Shown here one piece after another: positions 49,306 through 59,369 of a stretch of DNA of 64,000 nucleotides. The stretch lies in assembly GCA_002287035.1 (NCBI GenBank), contig NSKG01000001.1, positions 310,001-374,000 of the forward strand. The letters are read 5' to 3'. The notes beneath the pieces are model-generated. The model was not told the origin of the DNA. It saw only the letters and a program-made list of their open reading frames with translations, and searched no databases. The DNA is from Pseudomonas sp. WN033 (lineage in GTDB: Bacteria; Pseudomonadota; Gammaproteobacteria; Pseudomonadales; Pseudomonadaceae). A program made the translations under genes and the position numbers. Each line of letters opens with the position of its first letter. Positions within the stretch are counted from its first letter, which is position 1.

Positions 49306-50541
49306 ATGCCTACCACTCGCCCCAACATTGCCATTATCGGCGCTGGTCCGGCCGGCCTGATGGCCGCCGAACGCCTCAGCGCAGCAGGCTTGCAGGTTGA
49401 CCTGTATGACGCCATGCCCTCGGTCGGACGCAAGTTTCTGCTGGCCGGAGTCGGCGGCATGAACATTACCCACTCAGAACCCAAACCGGAGTTCATCCAA
49501 CGCTACCGTGAAGCCAGCGATTGGGTCGGGCAGTGGCTTGCGCAGTTCGACGCCGAGCAGTTACGCAACTGGATTCAGGGGCTGGGCATCGACACGTTCA
49601 TCGGCAGCTCCGGCCGGGTATTCCCCGCCGACATGAAAGCCGCCCCGCTGTTGCGGGCCTGGCTTCGGCGCCTGCGTGATCAGGGCGTGCAACTGCATAC
49701 CCGGCATCGCTGGCTCGGCTGGGAGCAACAACAACTACGCTTCGACACCCCCGCCGGCCCCTATCTGGTCCAGACCGACGCCACCGTGCTGGCTCTGGGC
49801 GGAGGCAGTTGGGCGCGCCTGGGCTCGGACGGACACTGGACTGAGCTGCTCGAACCCTGTGGCGTGGAAATCAACCCACTGCGGCCGGCCAACTGCGGGT
49901 TCATCTGTCACTGGAGTGAATATCTCAGCCAGCGTTTCGCCGGTCAGCCGCTGAAACCGGTCATTGCCCAAGTCACCAGCACCAGCAGTGAGATACTGAG
50001 CCGGCGCGGCGAATGCATTGTCACCCACGACGGCATGGAGGGCAGCCTGATCTACGCCCTGTCTGCCGAACTGCGCCAACAACTGGAACAGCAGAGGCAA
50101 GCCCGATTGACCCTGGATCTGGCGCCCGACCGTGACCAGACCCAGCTCGAACGACTGCTCAGCCAACCGCGCAAAGGCCAGTCACTGGCCTCGGTGCTGC
50201 GTAAGAAAGCTGGCCTCGACCCGCTCAAGGTGGCCTTGCTGCATGAGCGCCTGAGCCATGCACAGCTACAGAACCCGGCAGCACTGGCGGCCGGCATCAA
50301 ACAGCTCGACATCGATTTCAGCGCCACCCGGCCACTGGACGAGGCGATCAGCAGCGCCGGCGGGGTGATGACCACAGCGCTGACACCCGGCCTGATGCTC
50401 AAGGCTATGCCTGGAGTGTTCTGTGCCGGAGAAATGCTCGACTGGGAAGCGCCGACCGGCGGCTACCTGCTGACCGCCTGTTTCGCCAGCGGCCTGGTGG
50501 CCGCAAACGGGGTGCTGGAGTGGCTGGACAATAAATCCTAA
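49306..50541 (+). CDS. TIGR03862-type flavoprotein (HI0933-like NAD(P)/FAD oxidoreductase)
   Basis: 411 residues. FAD site IAIIGAGPAGLMAAERL near the N-terminus, GRKFLLAGVGGMNITHSEP as the family block and C-terminal AGEMLDWEAPTGGYLLTACFASG. Function unknown; relatives act in redox or resemble tRNA-modifying flavoproteins. Its stop overlaps the convergent SDR stop. Confidence 0.85.
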   Translation: MPTTRPNIAIIGAGPAGLMAAERLSAAGLQVDLYDAMPSVGRKFLLAGVGGMNITHSEPKPEFIQRYREASDWVGQWLAQFDAEQLRNWIQGLGIDTFIGSSGRVFPADMKAAPLLRAWLRRLRDQGVQLHTRHRWLGWEQQQLRFDTPAGPYLVQTDATVLALGGGSWARLGSDGHWTELLEPCGVEINPLRPANCGFICHWSEYLSQRFAGQPLKPVIAQVTSTSSEILSRRGECIVTHDGMEGSLIYALSAELRQQLEQQRQARLTLDLAPDRDQTQLERLLSQPRKGQSLASVLRKKAGLDPLKVALLHERLSHAQLQNPAALAAGIKQLDIDFSATRPLDEAISSAGGVMTTALTPGLMLKAMPGVFCAGEMLDWEAPTGGYLLTACFASGLVAANGVLEWLDNKS

Positions 50542-51356
50542 CGGGAGTGATTGAGCCCCGACAGTTTCGGCAGCATCCAGCGCTCGAACAACCGCGGGAA
50601 CAGCCGTGCCACCAGTCGCGCACGCCAGTCGACATTGGACAGCACCAGCAGACGCTTGCGCTTGAGCGCACCATGGTAAATATCGTCAGCCACATCGGTT
50701 GGCGAGGCGACCTTGAACGGCGTATTGATCACCTGCTGGCTGATCGAGCCATCCCCCACCAGGGCATTCTTGCGGATATCGGTGGCGGTGAACCCGGGGC
50801 TAACCAGCATGACATTGACCCCCTGCTCACGTACCTCCATACGCAATGTCTCGAACAGCCCATGCAGGGCATGCTTGCTGGCATTGTAGGCACTGCGATA
50901 GAGCAAGGGCGCAAAGCCGGACAGTGAACTGAGCACGATCACCTGGCCCTGACGCTCAACCAAACTGGCCAAAGCATAGCGAGTACAGTGCAGAGCACCG
51001 AAGTAATTGACCGCCATGACCCGGCGAAACACCGTCAGCTCGGTTTCGGCAAAAGCACTGCGATGGGTGATGCCGGCGTTGTTGATCAGCACATCGATAC
51101 CGCCGAAATGCTCGATCACCTGGCAGATGGCCTGTTCGCACTGGGCTTCGTCGGCAACATCGCAGTGCAGCGCCAGCACCTCGGCGTTGAGCTTGTCCAT
51201 CAACTGTTGGCGGAAGGCAACCAGCGTCTCGTCCTGAATATCGAGAATCGCGATCCGCGCCCCGGCATGGGCAAAACGCAATGCCAGTGCCCGCCCGATG
51301 CCTGCGCAGCCACCAGTGATCACCACCACCTTGTTGTGAAACACGCCAATCCCCAT
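50538..51356 (-). CDS. SDR family oxidoreductase
   Basis: 272 residues. TGGCAGIGRALA nucleotide site, NNAG, SSLSGFAPLLYRSAYNASKHAL with Tyr-x3-Lys. The C-terminal tail has a basic segment (RARLVARLFPRLFERWMLPKL). The substrate is unknown. Convergent with the flavoprotein, stops overlapping by 4 bases. Confidence 0.85.
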   Translation of the reverse strand: MGIGVFHNKVVVITGGCAGIGRALALRFAHAGARIAILDIQDETLVAFRQQLMDKLNAEVLALHCDVADEAQCEQAICQVIEHFGGIDVLINNAGITHRSAFAETELTVFRRVMAVNYFGALHCTRYALASLVERQGQVIVLSSLSGFAPLLYRSAYNASKHALHGLFETLRMEVREQGVNVMLVSPGFTATDIRKNALVGDGSISQQVINTPFKVASPTDVADDIYHGALKRKRLLVLSNVDWRARLVARLFPRLFERWMLPKLSGLNHSR

Positions 51357-51429
51357 GCCGGCCTCCTGTTGTTTTTCAGCAGTATGGAAGCGGGGGTGAC
51401 GCGGTGCAAGGTTCGCCGTCAGTGACGAA

Positions 51430-52071
51430 TCAGGGCGCTAGCCGCTCACGCAGCCAGCCTCCATCGCTGCGGCGATAGACCAGCCGGTCATGCAGCCGGC
51501 TTGGCCGGCCCTGCCAGAACTCGATCAGCTCGGGCACCAGCCGATAGCCGCCCCAATGGGGCGGGCGCGGCGGGAGAGTATCGGCATACTGTTCCTGTAG
51601 CCCGACAAGCTTTTGCTCCAGCACTTCACGATTGGCGATTACCTGGCTTTGCGGTGAAGCCCAAGCGCCCAACCGGCTACCCAGCGGGCGGCTTTGGTAG
51701 TAAACATCGGACTCCTCGGCACTGATGCGCTCGACCCGCCCTTCGATCCGCGCCTGACGCTCCAGATCATGCCACCAGAAGGTCATCGCCGCCTGCGGAT
51801 GGGACTCCAGTTGCTGGCCCTTGGCACTCTGGTAGTTGGTGAAGAACACGAAGCCACGCTCATCGAAGTCTTTGAGCAACAGGGTACGCAGATGCGGCTG
51901 ACCCTGTTCATCGACGCTGGCCAGCATCATCGCATTGGCTTCGGTACGCTCGACCTCGACAGCCTGGGAAAACCACTGGGCAAACAGCCGGAAAGGCTCG
52001 TCGGGGGCCTGGCTTTCCAGCAGGCCATCACGGGTATATTCACGACGCAGGTCGGCAATGCTCGGTTTCAT
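51430..52071 (-). CDS. pdxH: Pyridoxamine 5'-phosphate oxidase
   Basis: 213 residues, FMN enzyme making pyridoxal phosphate. [56 protein letters not shown] and the C-terminal [20 protein letters not shown] are conserved PdxH features. Next to the esterase gene as in PA1049/PA1047 order. Confidence 0.97.
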   Translation of the reverse strand: MKPSIADLRREYTRDGLLESQAPDEPFRLFAQWFSQAVEVERTEANAMMLASVDEQGQPHLRTLLLKDFDERGFVFFTNYQSAKGQQLESHPQAAMTFWWHDLERQARIEGRVERISAEESDVYYQSRPLGSRLGAWASPQSQVIANREVLEQKLVGLQEQYADTLPPRPPHWGGYRLVPELIEFWQGRPSRLHDRLVYRRSDGGWLRERLAP

Positions 52072-52148
52072 GCAACAAGACTCCTGACAATTATGCGTTC
52101 ATGCTAGCAGCAAGCCGTATGACTGCATTGATCCTGGGCAAGCCCCGG

Positions 52149-53321
52149 TCAATCAGGCTGGCGCAAACAGCGATACACCTCTCGACTCAAGGCCAGCGCT
52201 CGCGGGTCCATCAGCACGTAAGGGCCCATGGTGTTGGTCACATAGCCGAAACCGACCTGCGCCTGCGGATCACAGAACCCCAGGGCACCACCAGCGCCGG
52301 GGTGCCCCCAGGCCTGTGGCCCCATGCCGAAACCACCACCCTCATAATCTTGTTCGAGCATGACCCCCAAACCAAACCGGGTCGGTGCCAGCAGGGTGCG
52401 ATCCATACCCTGACTATGCTCCTGCGCCATCAATCCGACCAGTTCGCTGTCGAGCAAATGCACGCCATCCAGACTGCCGTCGTGCGCCAGTACCTGCCAG
52501 AAGCGCGCCAGCGCACGGGCATTGCCGGTACCGTTGGCAGAGAAGATCTCAGCCTGCTTCCACTCGCGGGTATTGGTACTGGTCATCATGCTCGATGGGT
52601 TGCCAAAGGCCTTGGCGGCCAGACTGTCAGGCTGGCCCATGGCGGCGAACAGTGCGCGGGCGTATTCGTCACCATACTGGTTGCGCAGGCGCGAGACATG
52701 GGCCACCCGATCCAGTTCGGCATCCGGTACCCCGACGAAGAAATCCATGCCCAGGGCGGCGCATATCTGCTGATTGATATAGGCCCCGGGACGCTGCCCG
52801 GTGAGCCGGCGCAGTGGCTCACCGAGCAGCCAGGCATAACTGACCGGCGCGTAGCCATGGGCGCTGCCGGGCGTCCACCAGGGCTCCTGCTGCTCAAGCG
52901 CAGCGACCATCGCCTGCCAGTCGAACAGTGCCTCCGGGGGCAGCGGTTTGGCCACGGCGGACAGCGCCGAACGGTGGCCCAGCACCTGGCGCAAGGTCAC
53001 CGCCTGTTTACCGGCGGCAGCAAACTCCGGCCAGACCTCAGCCAGCGGGCTGTCCAACCCGATGCGCCCGGCTTCGACCTGCTGCAACAGCGCAACCGCG
53101 CCCAGCGGCTTGGTGCAGGAAAACACATTGACCAGGGTGTCCTGCTCCCAGACCCGGCTGTTGTCCTTGTCCATCACCCCTTGCCACAGATCCAGCACGG
53201 TTTCGTTGCCAACCATTACGCACAGCGCCGCGCCGCGGGCCTGGGGGTCAGCCATCTGTTCAGCGAACAGCTCGCGAACGGAGGCAAAACGCGGATCGAA
53301 ATAACCCTGGGGCATGGTCAT
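52149..53321 (-). CDS. Serine hydrolase of the beta-lactamase/EstB family
   Basis: 390 residues. SxxK nucleophile motif SCTK in NVFSCTKPLG, and Tyr in PVSYAWLLGE as the class C/EstB general base. Related proteins are esterases or D-amino-acid/ester hydrolases; a true beta-lactamase is unlikely as no secretion signal is visible. Between dinG and pdxH, as PA1047. Confidence 0.87.
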   Translation of the reverse strand: MTMPQGYFDPRFASVRELFAEQMADPQARGAALCVMVGNETVLDLWQGVMDKDNSRVWEQDTLVNVFSCTKPLGAVALLQQVEAGRIGLDSPLAEVWPEFAAAGKQAVTLRQVLGHRSALSAVAKPLPPEALFDWQAMVAALEQQEPWWTPGSAHGYAPVSYAWLLGEPLRRLTGQRPGAYINQQICAALGMDFFVGVPDAELDRVAHVSRLRNQYGDEYARALFAAMGQPDSLAAKAFGNPSSMMTSTNTREWKQAEIFSANGTGNARALARFWQVLAHDGSLDGVHLLDSELVGLMAQEHSQGMDRTLLAPTRFGLGVMLEQDYEGGGFGMGPQAWGHPGAGGALGFCDPQAQVGFGYVTNTMGPYVLMDPRALALSREVYRCLRQPD

Positions 53322-53420
53322 ACAGCTTCCTTTATCGATTGTGTTCCAACCAGAGATAAGACGGCATAAGGTAGCAGCTCTGCAACGTCACTCAACCGGC
53401 TGAATACCTGTGTATGCCGC

Positions 53421-55553
53421 TTACTCTATCTCGCGGCGAAACGGCGGCAATGCATTGAGAATCGCCTTGCCATAGCGCTGGGTCACCAGCCGCCTATCCA
53501 GCAGGGTGATCACGCCGCGATCCTGCTCGGTACGCAGCAGCCGGCCACAGGCCTGAACCAGGCGCAGACAGGCATCAGGCACGGCGATCTCCATGAACGG
53601 GTTACCGCCGTTGCGCTCGATCCACTCGCTGAGCGCGGCCTCGACCGGGTCATCTGGCACCGCAAAGGGAATCTTGGCGATCACCACATGTTCGCAGTAG
53701 CGCCCCGGCAGATCGACCCCTTCGGCAAAACTGGCCAGGCCGAAGATCACGCTTGGCTCATCCTTGTCGACCCTGGCCCGATGCTGACGGATCAGTTCCT
53801 GTTTGGACAGATCTCCCTGCACCAGCACCCGGGCACGGAACTCGGCAGGCAAGCCGGCGAATACCTCGAGCATCTGCCGCCGCGAAGAGAACAACACCAG
53901 GCTGCCTGGGGCGTTCTCGAGCATGACCGGCAACTCACGAATAATCGCCGCAGAGTGCCCACTATTGTCCCGCGGGTCAGCGCCGATATCCGGAATCCGC
54001 AACACCCCGCAGTCGGCATGCCGGAATGGGCTCGGCGCCAGAGTGCAGACCGCACTTTTCGGAAGCCCAGCCCGGTGACTGAAGCGGTCGAACTTGCCCA
54101 GCGCGGTAATTGTTGCCGAGGTCACCAGCGCGGCAAAGGCGCTATGCCACAGGTATTGACGCAGAGTATCGGCGGCCAGAATCGGGCTGACGTGTACCTC
54201 GATATCATTGGCTTCAGTCAGGGTCAGCCAGCGTGCGGTCGGCGGCTTGCCTTCGGGATCGACCAGCGCGAACTGGGTCCACAACGTCCAGTTGCCCTCG
54301 GCCCTTGCCAGCAGCGCACCAAACAGCGGGTACCACTCTTCGGCCTGAGTCTGATGCACTCCGACTGTCTCGCCATCCATGGCTTCCTTGAGAATATCCA
54401 CCAGCCGTTGCAGCAGATCGGTCAAGCGGCCGAAACCGGCCTTCAGCTCGCCGGCCAGTTCGCGCAGATGCTCCGGCACCTCACCGTGCTCAAAACGGTG
54501 CTGCGGACGAATCTGCCCGGAAAAGTCCTCGGTGCTGGCAAAATCCGCCACCTCGGTCAGCGCCTGCTGCATGAACTGCTGATGCGGACGCAGATCCTTG
54601 GCTTGGGCCGGCACCTGCTCCAGCAGACGGCCAAAGTCACCCGGCAGCGGATGCTGGGCCAGCAGCTTGGTCAGGTTCTTGTCCAGTTGATCGAGCCAGT
54701 CGGCGGTGGCCGCCAGCCGGGTTTGGTGAGCGAAGTGGGCAATCGCCTTGTCCGGCAGATGGTGGCCTTCATCGAAGATATACAGGCAGTCACGCGGATC
54801 AGGCAGGATGGCGCCACCGCCCAGCGCCAGATCAGCCAGGACCAGATCGTGATTGGTGACGATCACATCAACCTTCTGCACACCCTCGCGGGCCTTGTAG
54901 AATACGCACTGATTGAAATGCCCGCAGCGGCGGTTGGTGCACTGGATATGATCAGTGGTCAGCCGGGCCCAATCCTGATCTTCCAGTGCTTCTGGCCAGG
55001 AGTCGCGCTCACCGTCCCATTTGTTACTGGCCAGGGCCTCGACCATGCGGGTATAGAGTTTGAACCCGGCCTCATCGATTTCGATATTGAAACCTTCCTC
55101 GGCAAACCCCTGCTGCCGGCTGGCCAGAGCCTGGTTGTCCTGCAACAGATGATCAAGCTTGGACAGGCAGACATAGCGGCCACGGCCCTTGGCCAGGGAA
55201 AAACGGAAATCCAGCCCGGCATTGCGCTGAATATCGGGCAGATCCTTGAGCACGATCTGCTCCTGCAACGCCACGGTGGCGGTAGAAATCACCAGTGGCT
55301 TGCCCAGATGCCTGGCAATCGGAATACCGGCCAGACAATAGGCCACGGTCTTGCCGGTTCCGGTGCCAGCCTCGACCACAGCAACCGCCGCCTCGCCAGC
55401 CCGGTGCCCCTCTTCGTCCAGCTCAACTCCGCCAAACAGCTTGGCCACCTCGGCAATCATCACCCGCTGGCCATAACGCGGCTTCAGCGACTTGTTTTCA
55501 AGGAAGGTGCGATAGGCCGTCTGGATCTGGCCTTTGAGGTCATCGTTCAGCAT
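53421..55553 (-). CDS. dinG: ATP-dependent helicase DinG
   Basis: 710 residues, XPD-like superfamily 2 helicase. Walker A EAGTGTGKT, iron-sulfur cysteines (one in YVCLSKL, then CTNRRCGHFNQC), DEGH box and C-terminal VQACGRLLRTEQDRGV. It unwinds D-loops and R-loops 5' to 3'. Start MLNDDLKGQIQTAYR was set by the GGAG 6 bases upstream and matches DinG length. No clear LexA box is seen before it despite the SOS name. Confidence 0.95.
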   Translation of the reverse strand: MLNDDLKGQIQTAYRTFLENKSLKPRYGQRVMIAEVAKLFGGVELDEEGHRAGEAAVAVVEAGTGTGKTVAYCLAGIPIARHLGKPLVISTATVALQEQIVLKDLPDIQRNAGLDFRFSLAKGRGRYVCLSKLDHLLQDNQALASRQQGFAEEGFNIEIDEAGFKLYTRMVEALASNKWDGERDSWPEALEDQDWARLTTDHIQCTNRRCGHFNQCVFYKAREGVQKVDVIVTNHDLVLADLALGGGAILPDPRDCLYIFDEGHHLPDKAIAHFAHQTRLAATADWLDQLDKNLTKLLAQHPLPGDFGRLLEQVPAQAKDLRPHQQFMQQALTEVADFASTEDFSGQIRPQHRFEHGEVPEHLRELAGELKAGFGRLTDLLQRLVDILKEAMDGETVGVHQTQAEEWYPLFGALLARAEGNWTLWTQFALVDPEGKPPTARWLTLTEANDIEVHVSPILAADTLRQYLWHSAFAALVTSATITALGKFDRFSHRAGLPKSAVCTLAPSPFRHADCGVLRIPDIGADPRDNSGHSAAIIRELPVMLENAPGSLVLFSSRRQMLEVFAGLPAEFRARVLVQGDLSKQELIRQHRARVDKDEPSVIFGLASFAEGVDLPGRYCEHVVIAKIPFAVPDDPVEAALSEWIERNGGNPFMEIAVPDACLRLVQACGRLLRTEQDRGVITLLDRRLVTQRYGKAILNALPPFRREIE

Positions 55554-55700
55554 GCGGGCTCCGGAGTGCAGCGGCGATGATAACACGCTGCTGCGCCTGG
55601 CCTCGCGCCCAAGTGACGACACAGGCATGGATATCAGCTTTGGCTCATGGCGCTTCAGGCTTTATGCTACCCGTCAGACCCGCAAAACACTGAATCCCCA

Positions 55701-56183
55701 ATGACCACACCAACCCACACCCTGCTGTCGATCCTTGATCACTACCAACCCGCCCGCTTGCTATGCGTCAGCGCCGAACCGGTGCCGGCAGCGCTGGCCT
55801 ATTGTGCGCAGCACGACGACTGTGAGCGGATCGACACCAGTGAAGTCCCTTTGCCAGTCGAGCTGCTCAACCAGCGCTATGACCTGGCGATCATCGCCGA
55901 CCAGCTGGAACGTCTGAACAAACGTCAGGGCGTGGAGTTGCTGGCCGGGTTACGCAACCTCTCGGTCAGCCGCCTGGCAGTACTGGTTGATATGAGTGCT
56001 GCCAGTGAATGGCAGGACAATGACTTCTTCGGCCTGGCTCTGCAGCGCCAGGCCCGCTTCGATCAGGACGGACGCAGCCTGACCCTGTTCACCTATGACC
56101 TGGCCGAATACAAACCAGCACCTGACTGGCTGAACTCAAAATACTGGGCCAACCCGGAAAATTTCGGCAAATACTGGTGGTAA
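55701..56183 (+). CDS. DUF6231-like hypothetical protein
   Basis: 160 residues, [29 protein letters not shown], with a methyltransferase-like alpha/beta pattern ([18 protein letters not shown]) but no clear SAM motif. The C-terminal [16 protein letters not shown] is striking and conserved in relatives as I recall. Function unknown. Divergent from dinG; the YchJ-like gene starts 2 bases after its stop. Confidence 0.65.
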   Translation: MTTPTHTLLSILDHYQPARLLCVSAEPVPAALAYCAQHDDCERIDTSEVPLPVELLNQRYDLAIIADQLERLNKRQGVELLAGLRNLSVSRLAVLVDMSAASEWQDNDFFGLALQRQARFDQDGRSLTLFTYDLAEYKPAPDWLNSKYWANPENFGKYWW

Positions 56184-56185
56184 AC

Positions 56186-56656
56186 ATGGCTGATAACCAA
56201 CTCTGCCCCTGTAGCAGCGGCCAGGCCTATAGCGCCTGCTGCCAACCCTGGCATCAGGGTCAGCCGGCACCCACGGCCGAAGCGCTAATGCGTTCGCGCT
56301 ACTGCGCCTATGTGCTTGGGTTGATTGACTATCTGGTTGCTACCACCCTGCCCGCCCAACAGCCCTTGCTAGCCCGCGAGGCCATGAGTCAATGGAGCCG
56401 GGACAGCCAGTGGCTGGGGCTGGAGGTCGAACAGGTGGTGGCTGGCGATCACGCCAGCCCGCGCGGACAAGTGACCTTCACCGCGCACTGGGCCGATCCT
56501 GACGGCAGTCGCCACAGTCACCGTGAATGCTCGGATTTCGCCAACAAGGCCGGACGCTGGTACTTCATCGACCCCAATCACCCAATCAGAGCCGGACGCA
56601 ATGAACCCTGCCCCTGTGGGTCAGGGCGCAAGTTCAAGCAGTGCTGCAGTGTCTAA
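56186..56656 (+). CDS. YchJ family protein with two SEC-C motifs
   Basis: 156 residues. A Cys-rich motif at each end: [13 protein letters not shown] (N) and [13 protein letters not shown] (C), both zinc-binding SEC-C types, enclosing an NTF2-like middle ([24 protein letters not shown]). YchJ function is unknown. Start MADNQLCPC lies 2 bases after the upstream stop. Confidence 0.88.
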   Translation: MADNQLCPCSSGQAYSACCQPWHQGQPAPTAEALMRSRYCAYVLGLIDYLVATTLPAQQPLLAREAMSQWSRDSQWLGLEVEQVVAGDHASPRGQVTFTAHWADPDGSRHSHRECSDFANKAGRWYFIDPNHPIRAGRNEPCPCGSGRKFKQCCSV

Positions 56657-56657
56657 A

Positions 56658-56829
56658 GGAATACTGATTAAATCAATTCCAGTGCAGGCCCAATTGTCGC
56701 TGACCTGTTCTGGACACGCCGTGAACCCATCCCTGGGGGCTTGACGATGCCCGTCCAAGGCACCGACAGTCCAGAGCAAGTCAGCGACAACCGGGCTATT
56801 GAGCTTATGTGCAATTAATCAGTATTTCC
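56658..56829. repeat. Structured palindromic repeat, copy C
   Basis: 172 bp with ends GGAATACTGATTAA and complement of GGAAATACTGATTAA. Inner arms GTCGCTGACCTGTTCTGGAC and GTCCAGAGCAAGTCAGCGAC pair at 18 of 20 positions. It is almost the reverse complement of copy A. It starts 2 bases after the YchJ-like stop and ends 12 bases before the next minus-strand gene's stop. Confidence 0.88.
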
Positions 56830-56840
56830 CAAAGAAACCA

Positions 56841-57374
56841 TCAATCCTTCAATTTCAAGTGGCTGGTATCCGGGGCGGGTGGCGGCTCGGGCTTCTGCAT
56901 TTCACCCATATCACTACCCACCGGCGCCAAACTCAGGGCCGATAAATCCAGCGGCAAGGCAGTGTAGTCGTTGTATTCGTCCTGCAGATCGGCGCCCAGC
57001 GGGGCAATACCAAAATCCGGGGCCTCAACATCACGAAAAGCGGCCATGAACTCATCACGCGGTACTGGGCCGCGACTTATCGGCTGCTCAGCCTGAATTT
57101 GCGGCTGTGGCGGCGACACGGGTTCGCTGACCGGCGGCGCGGCACTCAGCGGCGGCTCGACCTGGCACAGGGCACCAGCCCGCTCAATCGCCTGCTGATA
57201 CTTCTGCGCGGCAGCCGCATCCAGCCCCTGTTTGATGACAATCCGGCGACCGGAAAACAGCACATCCAGTTGCGCCTCACCCACCTGAAACAGTTGACCA
57301 ATTCGCTGGCGCGCCTCGACCGGAGACACTCCGGGGCTGAGCTGACCCTGAAAAATGATCTGAAATTGCGACAT
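56841..57374 (-). CDS. Hypothetical protein with N-terminal alpha/beta module and Pro-rich linker
   Basis: 177 residues. Residues ~1-75 (MSQFQIIFQGQLSPGVSPVEARQRIGQLFQV to AGALCQVEPP) form a small module seen at the N-terminus of several Pseudomonas proteins: strand, PG turn, helices, then LFSGRRIVIKQGL. After it come a Pro/Glu-rich linker and an acidic tail without membrane segments. Not recognised as a named family. Start MSQFQ was chosen over six extra codons. Divergent from the LEA2 lipoprotein. Confidence 0.65.
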   Translation of the reverse strand: MSQFQIIFQGQLSPGVSPVEARQRIGQLFQVGEAQLDVLFSGRRIVIKQGLDAAAAQKYQQAIERAGALCQVEPPLSAAPPVSEPVSPPQPQIQAEQPISRGPVPRDEFMAAFRDVEAPDFGIAPLGADLQDEYNDYTALPLDLSALSLAPVGSDMGEMQKPEPPPAPDTSHLKLKD

Positions 57375-57471
57375 GATGTCACTCCGTTTCAATCAATTAG
57401 AGTTAGTATGGACATCCAACGACTGCACTACAACTTTCACTACAGCAGTCGCCATGGACCGGGAGAATGAT

Positions 57472-57945
57472 ATGCAACGCCGCGTTGTCCTTCCCATGAT
57501 GGCCGCATGGGCCCTGCTTGTACTTCAGGGTTGCGCCAGTCTGGGTAGCAGCTACGAGAAACCGGACGTACGTCTGGCCAATGTAGAAATGCTCAGAGCC
57601 AATCTGTGGGAGCAGACCTTTCGGTTACAATTGAGGGTGGATAATCCCAATAGCCGGCGCCTGCCAATACGCGGCATGCGCTATCAGGTCTACCTCAACG
57701 ATGTACGCCTGGCTACCGGTGTCAGTGACAATCACTTCACCGTACCGGCCTACGGTTCGGAACATTTCGATCTGACCGTACGTTCGAACCTGTGGCGACA
57801 CCTGGGCGACCTGACCAAGCTGGTTGATGGACGTCAGCCGATTCGCTACCGGATCGAAGGGCATATCCGCACCGGCCTGCTATTTGGCTCAACCATCAAT
57901 CTGTACGAAGACGGGGTGCTGGACCCTGCCCAACTGAGTTTTTGA
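57472..57945 (+). CDS. LEA type 2 (WHy-domain) lipoprotein
   Basis: 157 residues. Signal peptide with lipobox LQGC (Cys21), followed by a WHy/LEA2 beta domain (LRANLWEQTFRLQLRVDNPNSRRLPIRGMRYQVYLNDVRLA). GGGAGA upstream of ATG. Probably anchored in the outer membrane facing the periplasm. WHy domains are linked to stress tolerance; the role here is unknown. Confidence 0.82.
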   Translation: MQRRVVLPMMAAWALLVLQGCASLGSSYEKPDVRLANVEMLRANLWEQTFRLQLRVDNPNSRRLPIRGMRYQVYLNDVRLATGVSDNHFTVPAYGSEHFDLTVRSNLWRHLGDLTKLVDGRQPIRYRIEGHIRTGLLFGSTINLYEDGVLDPAQLSF

Positions 57946-57949
57946 ATAT

Positions 57950-58390
57950 ATGTCGATGGGGTATTGGCTGGCCCTGGCGGGGCTGGTTATCGTAGTAGCG
58001 CTGGCGGTCTACGCCGGCTATCTGTGGCGTCAGGTCTGGCAACGGCAGCAACAGCGCGCCAGACTGAATCAGGAGCGTGACCAGCGTCTGGCCACAGACA
58101 TTCGCTTTATTGCCGAAAGCATGGCCAACGATCAGGCGCCGATGATCGAAGGCTGCATCCGGATCAAGGTCCTGCTGGACAACTATCACGGCCCCAGGCG
58201 TCCGGAACTGGATGTGGAAGTATTCGAACTGGTCTACGACGCCACCGCCCACATCCCCACCCATCAGGCCTGGAAAGATCTGAGCCGGGCCGAGCGCCAA
58301 CTGCACCAGCGCCATATGGATCATCTGGAACAGCAATATGGTGCTCGCGTCGGGCTGGCAGTGAAACAGTTGAGCCAAGGCTTGAGCTGA
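57950..58390 (+). CDS. DUF2489 family membrane-anchored protein
   Basis: 146 residues. One N-terminal helix (WLALAGLVIVVALAVYAGYLW) then a coiled, charged domain with DIRFIAESMANDQAPMIEGCIRIKVLLDNY as the DUF2489 core. Function unknown. Starts 4 bases after the LEA2 lipoprotein stop, so likely co-transcribed. Confidence 0.83.
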   Translation: MSMGYWLALAGLVIVVALAVYAGYLWRQVWQRQQQRARLNQERDQRLATDIRFIAESMANDQAPMIEGCIRIKVLLDNYHGPRRPELDVEVFELVYDATAHIPTHQAWKDLSRAERQLHQRHMDHLEQQYGARVGLAVKQLSQGLS

Positions 58391-58411
58391 AGCCCCGCCG
58401 ATGGCGGAATA

Positions 58412-58432
58412 GCGGGAGGAGACCCCTCCCGC
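58412..58432. terminator. Bidirectional hairpin between DUF2489 and SDR genes
   Basis: GCGGGAGG / CCTCCCGC, an 8-bp perfect stem between convergent genes, no strong T run. Confidence 0.6.
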
Positions 58433-58441
58433 AGACGGCAC

Positions 58442-59224
58442 TTACACCACCGAGTTACCACCATCCACCGCAATCGCCTGGCCACTGACGTGACGTGAAG
58501 CTTCCGAAGCCAGGAATACCGCCGGCCCCTTGATGTCGTCTTCACCGCCAATACGGCCCAGCGGAGTACCCTGCTTGATCATCTCACTGACCTTGTCCAG
58601 CCCCTTGGCCAGCTTGGTTGGGAAATAGCCAGGGCAAATGGCGTTGACATTGATGTTGTAGGGTCCCCATTCGCCAGCCAGCGCTCGGGTCAAATTGATC
58701 GCCGCCGCCTTGCTGGTGTTGTAGGCCACTGTATGAACGCCGCTGTTCGGGCGATTACCCTTGAATCCGGCGATTGAGGCAATATTGATGATCTTGCCCG
58801 ACTGACGCGGGATCATGAACCGGCGCGCGACTTCCTGTGCCATCAAGAAGCACACATCGACATTCAGGGTCATGACCTTCTGCCAGCCGTCATAGCTGTG
58901 CTCAACCGCCGGCTGGCCCCAGGTGGTACCGGCGTTGTTGACCAGAATGTCGATGGTGCCGAACCGGGCCTCCACCGCATCGACCAGCGTCTGAACCGGA
59001 TTGGTGTCCAGCTTACCCAGGTCACAGGCGATACCGGCAGCCTCGATACCTTTGGCATTGAGCTCGGCAACCACACTCTCGACCTCAGCACCGTTGCGCG
59101 CACTGATGAATACTTTGGCGCCCTGCTCGCCAAACGCCTCGGCCATCTGCAGGCCAAGGCCCTTGGTACCACCGGTGATCAACGCAACCTTACCGGTCAG
59201 ATCGAACAATTGCTTGACGTTCAT
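58442..59224 (-). CDS. SDR family oxidoreductase (gluconate dehydrogenase/RhlG-like)
   Basis: 260 residues. TGGTKGLG site, NNAG, Ser and YNTSKAA (Tyr-x3-Lys). The core KVALITGGTKGLGLQMAEAFGEQGAKVFISAR and PGYFPTKLAKG resemble the RhlG/gluconate 5-dehydrogenase group. The substrate is unknown. Start MNVKQLFDLTGKVAL preferred; upstream codons are not conserved-looking. Confidence 0.83.
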   Translation of the reverse strand: MNVKQLFDLTGKVALITGGTKGLGLQMAEAFGEQGAKVFISARNGAEVESVVAELNAKGIEAAGIACDLGKLDTNPVQTLVDAVEARFGTIDILVNNAGTTWGQPAVEHSYDGWQKVMTLNVDVCFLMAQEVARRFMIPRQSGKIINIASIAGFKGNRPNSGVHTVAYNTSKAAAINLTRALAGEWGPYNINVNAICPGYFPTKLAKGLDKVSEMIKQGTPLGRIGGEDDIKGPAVFLASEASRHVSGQAIAVDGGNSVV

Positions 59225-59369
59225 GGCTATCCTCTTGTGTCTGGTGATGGTAACTGTGCCTGCATCATAGCCAGTGCCCGGCAGCAGACCGACCATCAGT
59301 CATCCGGGTGATGGGCCAACCCCGTTCGGTGTTATCATGCCGGCCCGATTCGCCAACCCTGGACCAGCC

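Noticed and set aside
52149..53321. True class C beta-lactamase
   Set aside because: SxxK and Tyr are present, but there is no signal peptide, and the sequence and context fit the EstB-type esterase group.
53688..55580. 630-codon open frame on the plus strand opposite dinG
   Set aside because: G+C-rich antisense shadow. dinG has full helicase motifs, and the opposite frame has no recognisable domain or ribosome site.
55554..55700. LexA box for dinG
   Set aside because: No CTG-N10-CAG with an AT-rich centre in the spacer.
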